Source of the DNA: Cololabis saira
Lineage: Eukaryota; Chordata; Actinopteri; Beloniformes; Belonidae
Direction of reading: 5' to 3'
Length of the DNA: 64,000 nucleotides
NCBI RefSeq assembly: GCF_033807715.1
Contig: NC_084601.1
Location: forward strand, 19,212,690-19,276,689
How positions within the stretch are numbered: the stretch's first letter is position 1; each line of letters opens with the position of its first letter. Below are positions 47,333 to 64,000 of the stretch, piece after piece. The notes below the pieces were generated by a model, which saw only the letters and a list, made by a program, of their open reading frames with translations, ran no database searches and was not told the DNA's origin. Position numbers and translations under genes: made by a program.

Positions 47333-47918
47333 CAGGGGTCAGCAACCCGCGGCTCCAGAGCCACATGCAGCTCTTTAGCGCCGCCCTAGTGGCTCCTGGA
47401 GCTTTTTCAAAAATGTTTGACCTTTTTTTTGCTTTTTTTTTTTCCTTCTTTTTTTTCTTTTTTTCCTTTTATTCTCTTTTTTTCTTCCTTTTTCCTCTCC
47501 TTTTTAATCTCGACATTTCGACTTTTTCTCGAAATTTTGACTTTTTTCTCAACATTTCAACTTTTTTCTCAAGATTGTACTTCAACATTAATCTCGACAT
47601 TTCAACTTTTTTTCTCTGAATTTCGACTTTTTTCTCGAAATCTTGACTTCTTTCTCGAAATCTTGACTTCTTTCTTGACATTTCGACTTTTTTCTCTGAA
47701 TTTCGACTTTTTTCTCGACATTTCGACTTTTTTCAGGATTTTTCAAGATTGTACTTAAACATTAATCTTGACATTTTGACCTTTTTCTCGAAATTTTGAC
47801 ATGCAGCATGTGTTGCCTTCATTCTAAGACTTTTCATTTTTTGCGGCTCCAGACATATTTGTTTTCTGTGTTTTTGGTCCAATATGGCTCTTTCAACGTT
47901 TTGGGTTGCCGACCCCTG
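47333..47918. mobile_element. Non-autonomous hAT (Charlie-like) element with perfect 8-bp target duplication
   Basis: The left end CAGGGGTCAGCAACC and the right end GGTTGCCGACCCCTG form a near-perfect inverted pair of 15 bp, the hAT-Charlie style. They are flanked by GTCTACAC at 47325-47332 and 47919-47926. Subterminal GCGGCTCCAGAGCC and GCGGCTCCAGAC also match each other. The interior is a pyrimidine-rich tract plus a minisatellite (47510-47795). Confidence 0.92.
47510..47795. repeat. Minisatellite TTTCGACTTTTTTCTCGAAA-type inside the hAT element
   Basis: Roughly a dozen degenerate units of about 22 bp built from TCGACTTTTTTCTCGAAAT and TTGACTTCTTTCTCGAAATC variants, preceded by a nearly pure T/C tract at 47420-47505. 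Reading frames through it give repetitive Phe/Ser/Leu peptides without meaning. Confidence 0.85.
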
Positions 47919-47926
47919 GTCTACAC

Positions 47927-50430
47927 TAACAAAGTTCAAATAGCCTCCGTTTGTTTGAAGAGATACTTTTCACACTATCCCTCACATTTTTAAGTTTTTC
48001 CAGAGACCTGAAACAGCATTTTATTTTGAAGTAGTTGGATTGCTGTAATTGAGAACATTAATTGCCACTTTGCTGCAGACACATACTCCAACTCAAAACT
48101 GCTTCAGTTAAATCAGTTTTGTTTTTTTAACAACACTCCTTATCATCTACTAATAGACGAATGCTTACTACAGATGTTTTAAATCTGGAACATTCCTTTA
48201 ATATAATTAAGTTTATGACTGAACTTTTTAAGATTCCATAGTTTTGTTGTATTTTTTTTTTTTTTTTACATATTGTCCCTTTACAAAAGAACAGGTGAAA
48301 CAAAACTACAAAATGATAATCCGGCTCTTTGGTGATTCGAGGTGACTGATGCTCCCGACTGATTCTGGCAGAACAAAGAAATGCAGCCTGGATCTTGGTG
48401 CTCTGGGGCGCCTCCTCAGCCTGCTGCAGCTAATTGGCTCCTCTGAGAGCCACCTACAGCCGCTCATACACATAAAGCGCGTGCACAGATCCATACCAAA
48501 ACATGCACCAACCAAGGACCTCCCAGCCATCTGCCGGGGTCTCGCACATCCAGGTGCTCCTCGGCTCCTGCTTTCCCAAACCCGTGTGAGGGAGACGTTT
48601 GAGTTCCCGGCAGCCTGCTGTTGTGTTTGATCAGGCTTCCTGTCTTTGTAGTTTTGCAAAACCCGCAGCTGACGACTCATCTTTGTCAACACAGCCACTT
48701 CTGTCAACGCATCCAAATCAAACCATTCACACCTGTTTGTCTCCGACTAAAGAATAATGAACATTTCACAACAAGCACATGGCATTTCACGCAGCCTGGA
48801 GTCTATACCACCAACACTGGATCTAATAACAATTGCTATGCTACATAAATACTGCATTTTGTACCAGAAATGTGCTGTAACATACAGTAGGTCCAATGCA
48901 AGATGCATCACTGCTGACATCAGGTTGTGGGGAAGGGGAACTACAGCCGACTGATGCGGAGACAGAGTCAGAAATCTGGTATAAAATTGTGTCAATAGTT
49001 TTTCTTTTATACATATTGAGATGGCAACAGTCATATACATATTTATAGTGATTAACAGAGGAAGAACTTTATCAATAACCCCTCTCTCGGGCTTTGCGGT
49101 AAACGCCGTTGCCTCACAGCTGGAGCCTTTCCGTGCTTAATTTACTTGTTCTACCTGTACTTGAATAGGTTTTCTCTGGGTTTCCTCCTCCAAGCCAAAC
49201 ACAATCTAAAGCTTAATGGTGACGCTAAATTGATCCTGTGAATGTGTTTGGCCAAGATACAAACAGACAAGAGACCAATTCTGGAAATGACTGTTACGTG
49301 TCTCGTATGATGTGCTGGTTTTATACCAAAAATATGGAGGCTACACAAAAATTATTTTATGCCAGTTTGTGTTGTTCTTTTCCTTGGCCTGGGTCACTTG
49401 CTCGCATTAGCTCTTCTGGGGAATGAAGGAAATATACCTGAGCTTACAGAGCTTTTATGTCTGTCTATGAATCCAGCAGCAGCACTTTTACAGGGTGCAT
49501 GCACAGATGCAGCAGGAATTACATTTCCCTTATCAGGGTTGACCAAACAGGCAAATTATTTTTATTTGAAACCCCTGAACAAAAAAAAAAAAAAATTAAA
49601 GCAGAGGTGTGGTGTACCCGTAATAGCTGATTTTTCCATCTGCAAAAGTATAAGTGTATAATTGACTGGCAGAACAGATAAAAATCATGGAAGATACTAA
49701 AAGCGATTAAAACTGTGTCCATCGTGGCAACGTATCCGGCCTCTGTGGAGGATGAAGCTGAACAGCTTCAGGGTTGCAGCTGACCTTTGACCTCTCACAT
49801 GGCAGCGGTGGGAGAACTCTTAACTCACTTCCTGCGGGCGCCACCAGGGGGAGATAGCAGCCCATGATGCTTTAGTTGAGATTTACTAGTTTGAGTTAGA
49901 TTGGGAAAAACAATACTGTCCACATACTATAAATCTTTGTATTTTTGATCTTGTATCAAAGTGAATCCACATTTTCTTCCTTCAGGTTTTCTTTTTGATA
50001 GTTGGATGTTTCAGTGAGTGTACGGATCTGAACTTGTTCTAAGTAAATAAATAAAAAAGGTATTGAGTTGTCTGACCCGGCAGGTAATGGTGGCAAAACA
50101 AAAACATTGTTACTTAAAATCAGGACGGGGGTGCGCTCTTCCATCTGCCAGGAAACGCTGGGACTGTCCAAACCAGTTCTGAACCATTACAGGGCGGGGG
50201 CCGCTCTGCGTCGAGCAGGTTTCACCACGCTGGTTCTGTTCTCTAAAACAGAGGAGGGGGTGAGGAGACATTAGTCACCCTAAGACAACTCTGCAACCGG
50301 AAACTTACCAGGACCCTGAGAAAATGTGGAATAATCCTGGAATATGTGTTTATATATATATTTATATAAGTCAGGTGGAGCTGAGGAAAAAACAGATTTG
50401 TTTCCACACAGAAAAAGAGCAGTCACAGGA
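47927..50430. other. Intergenic sequence 3' of trim71
   Basis: No exon is supported. It contains a SINE/L2-like remnant at 49080-49262 and poly(T)/poly(A) runs at 48250-48268 and 49581-49595. A 136-codon minus ORF at 48306-48716 has no recognisable domain. Confidence 0.45.
49080..49262 (+). repeat. Degenerate fish SINE/L2-related repeat
   Basis: The order CGTTGCCTCACAGCTGGA, CCGTGCTTAATTTAC, AGGTTTTCTCTGGGTTTCCT, CTTAATGGTGACGCTAAATT and TGTGAATGTGTTTGG follows a very common fish repeat (..GCCTCACAGC..GGGTTTTCTCCGGGT..TTAATTGGTGACTCTAAATT..). It is strongly worn. Confidence 0.55.
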
Positions 50431-50452
50431 TTTGAAGTCAAGAAATACAACT

Positions 50453-50458
50453 TTTATT
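50453..50458 (-). terminator. trim71: trim71 candidate poly(A) signal
   Basis: AATAAA on the minus strand (CAAATAAAAGTTG context). It is the most distal signal before sequence that no longer looks like UTR. Usage is unproven. Confidence 0.5.
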
Positions 50459-52522
50459 TGAGCGTAAACAAAAAAAAACAAAAAACAAAAACAACTGCAT
50501 AGGAAATGTTTAAAGTCCACAGAGTACAGAAAGCACAGCAAGCGACTAATATGTTAATAGTCTCGTCTGCCTCATTTAGACTAAAGACCTGACACGTGCA
50601 CTTCCATTCACCACGATGTATGTGCACGTGCGTGTGTGTCAAGAGGTTGGGAAGGTGTGCTGGCGAAAGCAAACACACACAAACAGGTTAGACGGACACA
50701 CGCGCACGCACACGTACACACACATACACACAGAGCAGCGTGGATGAGGAAGCAGCAGCAGCACCCGTCTAAACTCAGCTGGCCATGCTGGCTCATCCCC
50801 ACTCCTGGACCCAGAGGGGGATACATTCAGGGGAGATCCGCTCGGAGAACAGATCTCTCAACGCGCAGCCAGCGGCTGGGAGGACAGGACGCGACTGGAG
50901 AGATGTGGCACCTCGGGCCACACGCCTCCCATCTGGGCTGATGGTTTCTAAACAAACGTGACTCTGCACGCTCGACAACAGCTGACAGGGCTCCGCCCCG
51001 GCCGCTGGGAAGGAGCTTCCAGCATCGGATGTTCGGGAGGGTTTTCTGAGCTCCGATTCGTCCTGTAATCGTCCCAGCAGATGGTTGCAGCAAGTGAACA
51101 TCGACAAGATCCCATTTATCCCTTTTCTTCACAAAATACATTCTAAAAGGGCCAATGAGCATCGAGTGGTGTGAAGCATTTGTAATTTTGACAAAAAAAA
51201 TAAAAAAGAAAAAAAAAAATCTACTAATCAAAAGATGTTTTTTTTTTTTTCTGATTGGGAAAGAATTTGTTTTATAATATGTAAATAGACACACAAAAGG
51301 AATCAGGCTAGTACTGAGAGTTCATAAGAGGGTAAAGAAAATCACTACATCATCACTACTGGACACCTGCAGCACAGGGCCGAGGGAACTACCTGAGTTT
51401 TGTTTTTGTTTTTTTTTATATTCTTTTTAAAATTTCAAACTTGTTTTTCTTCCATTCCTTAAAGTTTACAATCACTTAGAACGAGGTCTATGACCTTGCA
51501 ATTGTTGCCTCATGCAGAATTGTATTTCTTCTCTCCCTTGAGGTCTGGAGAGGACAGAAATTAAATGGTGGACAGAAACTGCAAAAGGGTCAAATGCAGT
51601 CAAATTAAAAGCCATCGCCTCCCTGCCCGTTTTCAAAGAAGGGAAAATATTTATGATTTGTGCTGTAGAACCCGAGCTGCTTCTCTCACATAACATGCAG
51701 GAAGAAGCGAGAAAAAAAAAAAAAAAAGAAAAAGAAAAATCCCTATTAGCACTAAAGCACTAAACGGTCAGGGGTCACACCAAAAACTCTGCCTCCACAA
51801 TTTCCCAGTAATTAAAGCCTCGCTGGTTGAACAGGTTGTGCTGTGGGAGCCTCAAGAGAACAGGAAATACAATCGCAAAGGTCAAAGGGTTAATTTCATT
51901 CATCCAAATTTTCCATTTGGTATACATTTTGGAAAAACCACCCCAAGAAATGAGCCACCAACCCCGTCTGAGTTTTTCCATCACCTAACTGGGAGACATC
52001 AGTATAATACAAAGACTTTTAAAGCATGCAACAAAAGGAAACACAAATAAGGTTTAAAATACATTTTTCCTCTTTAAGAGTGAAGACCTAAGGATCTTAA
52101 AGATAGAATTCTGCAATCTTAAAAAAATTTAATAATAATAATAAAATAAAGAAAACCTGATGCAACATGAGTGAACATCTCAGAGTAATACTGAAAAGAA
52201 ATACAATCTTACTGGTTAAAATGAGGTTTTGCAATGTGAGCTCATCAATGTTTTTGCTTTAATAATGAGCCAGTTTGCCATGTTATGATATAATATGGCA
52301 TAAACCACAAAACCGTCGAGCTCGGACTCATACCAAGGTCCTTCGCAACCGAAATCTTGCGTTGACGCCGAAATTACATTTGGTTGTGCTCAAAGAACTC
52401 CTGTGCATTGAAAGGCGGACATGTGAGGATCGTAACTCTTTCAAAAAGGAGGCCACTTCCTCCTACCCCTTACCCCGGCGCGGACTAACAAAGATCAAGT
52501 GGAATCTGAATGTTCATCATCA

Positions 52523-52529
52523 TGAGGTA
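52523..52529 (-). promoter_or_regulatory. trim71: let-7 7mer-A1 site in trim71 3'UTR (distal)
   Basis: mRNA-sense TACCTCA, a single isolated match about 2.75 kb after the stop codon. Confidence 0.5.
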
Positions 52530-52935
52530 AAGAAAAATGGGGCCCAGCCCTCTTAAGTGCATCCAATCAGAGAGAAGAGGATTTACTCTCGTTGTGCTCT
52601 GATTCAACATGTTCAACTGTGATGTAACGGTCCAGTGACACAGTCTACAACAGCGTGGTCCAGACGCCCACCCTGTTTGGCACGAACCCTCACGGATCAT
52701 TTTGGCACGATGCTGTCTTCTGAGATATTTGGTTTCATTGTGATAAAGGCATAACTAAGCAGGCGGTTTACAACAGCTGACCACGGGGTTGCAAGCGCAC
52801 AACAACAACAACGGCCATCAAAAATCTATTTCCACTCAAAGCTGTACCATGATCTTTGGTCCTCGAGCTATGAAACATCAAGGAGAGGTATATGTGTGAG
52901 GTTACAACGATGCATTGTTTAAATAAGAGTAAAAG

Positions 52936-53028
52936 TGAGGTATTCACGGAGGGAAGGTTGAGGTATTTGAATGATTAAATGTGCAGTAGCCGTGAGAGAC
53001 ATACTTGAGGTATTCAGGAGTTGAGGTA
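52936..53028 (-). promoter_or_regulatory. trim71: Cluster of four let-7 7mer-A1 sites in trim71 3'UTR
   Basis: mRNA-sense TACCTCA at 52942-52936, 52965-52959, 53012-53006 and 53028-53022, spaced 16-47 nt apart, within the range in which miRNA sites act cooperatively. A further 6-mer lies at 52890-52885. Confidence 0.7.
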
Positions 53029-53119
53029 AACAAGACAGACAGTAAATCAGCAGTTCGTTAAAGAATATCTGAGACTTGAGAACGTAAAACATGATTATGT
53101 GCAGACAGCTGTCCTCTCA

Positions 53120-53122
<3 letters not shown>

Positions 53123-53151
<29 letters not shown>
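53123..53151. repeat. (GT)n microsatellite in trim71 3'UTR
   Basis: 29-bp GT tract followed by a G run; a CA repeat in the mRNA sense. Confidence 0.95.
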
Positions 53152-53153
<2 letters not shown>

Positions 53154-54889
53154 GGGACAGGCTGAATATTTTCATAGATAATACAATACAAAAAGTGTAG
53201 TGCTTCCAGAGTGAGAGCGATTGCAAGGGCAAGGGGATTCAGAACCCCACAGCGCTTTCATCACAAAGAATTAGGATCCGTCACTTTAAAAGGATACAAT
53301 CTGAGACGTAACTCTGAGCCCACAGGTTTTCTGATATCTAATAAGACTGTGGCATTTGCCTTATGAGCTGAGCAATAGATGCGAGGAGGAGAACCAGTTT
53401 CTCTTTGGTGCAGATACTTTCTGTTCTGGACACAAACACATCTACAAGAAGGATCTACTTTCCACATTCACTCACAGAGCCGCGGTCTTGGTCTTAGCAG
53501 GAGGAGAAAGTACGTACGCACAATCACCCGTCACCAAGCACTCTATTCTTCAAAGCCTAAGATATACAGTGCGATGAACTCAACTCCATGAGCGTCAGGA
53601 ACTCTAGGCTTCTCAACAAAAAAAATATATATATTAAAAAAAAAAAAGGGAATTTTTTATTTTTTGTTTTTCTTCTTTTTAAACTGCCAAGTCTATAATT
53701 GGCTGCTGTGCAGAAACTCTACCTTTGGTTGACTCTAGTAGTTGGTCTGTAGACCTCCATCTTTAGAGGAATCGGTCTACTAAACGCTAAATCTGGAGGT
53801 GTCTCCTTAACTCAAGCATAAATAAATAGGGTAGCGCGCTGTGATGGTCCTGTCTCGCTGGACCTCACTAAATCCGGGGCCCCAGGAGCCAAAGGGCGTG
53901 GCTTTCAACCACAATCCAAATCCAAGAGATTGTTATGTTCGGCCTTTACTTTGATGTCATTAATGTCCTCTGGACGGCCAAATGAGGTGTCTACTTTTGA
54001 GGCTTTTGTCACACAGCATGCCTCATGCAAAGGTGTCATTCACTTATATGATTAAATCTCTACATTTCGATGACTAAATATGTTTAGATCTCGGAAGATT
54101 CTACTCTAAAATCTTCTTGCGAGTTCTCCCGTTTGGAGAAGATGCGGCTCTCCTTGCATATTATTCTGACTGGACAGTATTAACATATTTTCTTCTGTCA
54201 CTAAAACATCCCTTCATCTCGTCTGATGCGTTCAGGGGCCGGGGGGATTGGTCAAAATAATGTGGCTGATGATATGTTAGGCATCATTTCAAGGATCATT
54301 TTTTAGAGCTGATTCACTAAACTTAATAATTATACTCATCAATAAACATCAAATCAGCATTAGCCAGTAAAATTATAAGGAGAGCTTGAAAAGCACTGAT
54401 CATTCTTCAATCAGTCGCGTGACGACCTGAGCTTACTTTGATTCCATCAAGCTTGGCATCTCTTCACACAGTCTTCCTCGGCTGACATTTCAAACTCCAC
54501 AGAGCGACACAGAGAAAAGGGTCAATCTACAGAAAAACTAAACTAGCCTACAATCAGGAAAGGACACTACTCAACCCAAGTTAGCTTCTGAGCGAAGCTT
54601 CATAACGAGAACGAATCATGCAGCCTCTACAGCGCTCTGAGTATTGTCTCAGCAACAACATTCAGGAGGTTTTCTTTAACTCGTATTTCAAAATGCACAG
54701 AAAAAATTCTATTAATCCTGTGCAAATATCAACCCAAGACTCAATTTTCTCTCTTCATTTTTTTTTTTTTTTTCATTTTTCATATCTCACTTAAATAACA
54801 TAGTATAGAGGTAGACTTTCTTCTTTGTAAAACTTCACGGACTTAAAACCTCTGCTCAGCGACTATGAGTACATTCATAAAGAGCTAAA

Positions 54890-54897
54890 TGAGGTAG
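54890..54897 (-). promoter_or_regulatory. trim71: let-7 8-mer site in trim71 3'UTR
   Basis: mRNA-sense CTACCTCA, pairing with let-7 nucleotides 2-8 plus the A opposite position 1. It lies 384 nt after the stop codon and is the strongest let-7 site in the UTR. Confidence 0.85.
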
Positions 54898-54937
54898 GTA
54901 TGGAGCAGAGGATACAAGATTTCAAGACATGTGAAAT

Positions 54938-54946
54938 TCCCTGAGA
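54938..54946 (-). promoter_or_regulatory. trim71: miR-125/lin-4 8-mer site in trim71 3'UTR
   Basis: The plus strand reads TCCCTGAGA, identical to the first nine bases of miR-125, so the mRNA carries TCTCAGGGA (seed 2-8, A1 and position 9). It lies 40 nt from the let-7 8-mer. miR-125 and let-7 are known to co-repress lin-41 orthologues. Confidence 0.8.
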
Positions 54947-55280
54947 TGTATGTTGATGGAGAGCTGACAGAGAGAACTGAGAGCTGCTGAAACACCGGAA
55001 AGGAAATATGGCTCTTTTTTTAAACATTTTTTTTTACTGATTATCCATTTGTACAGGTCCCCTTTGTTGTGATAACCACCGATGCAATGAACATGAAGAA
55101 AATAAATCCAGAGTAGTAATTTCCCTTCATTTCAGCATTCTCTCAGGCCTCTCTGAATCCGCCTCCTTCCCGTTGATTCATTCTCTCGCCTCCATTTCCT
55201 TCACTGAAAAAAAAACTGCAAAAAGGACAAATGGAGGGAGAGAATGCAAGAATTGTTTTTTTTTTTCTTTTCTTTTCTTC

Positions 55281-63827
<8,547 letters not shown>

Positions 63828-64000
63828 CTGAGAACACAAAACACAATCAAGTATTGTTAACATGTGACACAATATCCTGGCTATTTATTTCATCCAAGAC
63901 AGGCAAAGCTGGATGTTTTTTTATGTTAATGAAAAAAATCAGGAAATAAATGCCAACAGATATTATGACAAAGGACCAAACAAGAATGCCCAGATGTTCA

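Larger units (their letters stand above)
50430..55280 (-). other. trim71: trim71 candidate 3'UTR, about 4.8 kb
   Basis: There is no coding sequence between the TAA and an AATAAA at 50458-50453 (minus strand). Vertebrate TRIM71 has a multi-kilobase 3'UTR. The region holds let-7 and miR-125 seed matches (listed separately), a CA/GT microsatellite at 53123-53151 and several A/T homopolymers near 51190-51250, 51713-51727, 53627-53680 and 54760-54775. The exact end is inferred; other AATAAA signals occur, for example near 53657. Confidence 0.65.

Noticed and set aside
48306..48716. 136-codon minus-strand ORF downstream of trim71
   Set aside because: No domain, no splice context, arginine/serine-rich low-information translation, and an overlapping ORF on the other strand.

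Overview
This is a teleost fish genomic window, most likely from a ray-finned fish of percomorph type. The evidence is vertebrate-style spliced genes, fish-type transposable elements (Tx1-like L1, L2/Maui-like 3' ends, Tc1-like transposase remnants, hAT non-autonomous elements) and many microsatellites. Two protein-coding genes can be supported, both on the minus strand, with a gap of about 37 kb between them. Intergenic space and introns hold mostly mobile DNA.

Region 1 (1-9.5 kb) has no host gene. It holds LINE 3' fragments, a tRNA-derived SINE, an L2-like stub with a 9-bp target duplication and a terminal-inverted-repeat element. Region 2 (about 9.58-12.77 kb) is a complete cholecystokinin gene (cck): a TATA promoter, a non-coding first exon and three coding exons giving a 137-residue preprohormone that carries the amidated DYLGWMDF octapeptide. 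Region 3 (12.8-50.4 kb) has no host gene I can support. Its main feature is a full-length L1/Tx1-like retrotransposon (22,686-28,653) with two open ORFs, a poly(A) tail and a perfect 15-bp target duplication. It also holds two Tc1 transposase pseudogenes, a solo-LTR-like element, a TTTAA-flanked MITE, two hAT elements with perfect 8-bp duplications, and several satellites.

Region 4 (about 50.4-64 kb and beyond) is the 3' part of trim71 (lin-41). Five coding exons encode the coiled coil, the filamin repeat and the NHL propeller, followed by a candidate 3'UTR of about 4.8 kb. The RING and B-box exons lie past the right edge. The 3'UTR carries one 8-mer and five 7mer-A1 let-7 seed matches plus a miR-125 8-mer match, the expected signature of the let-7/lin-41 heterochronic switch. 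Two trim71 introns are mostly filled by hAT elements, one of which contains a nested element built of GTGGCCAC-type palindromes.

The two genes are not an operon and no functional link between them is visible. I see no evidence of a wholly new biological system. The items most worth checking are the intact L1, the miRNA-site architecture of trim71, the palindrome-rich nested element, and the set of hAT insertions with perfect target duplications.
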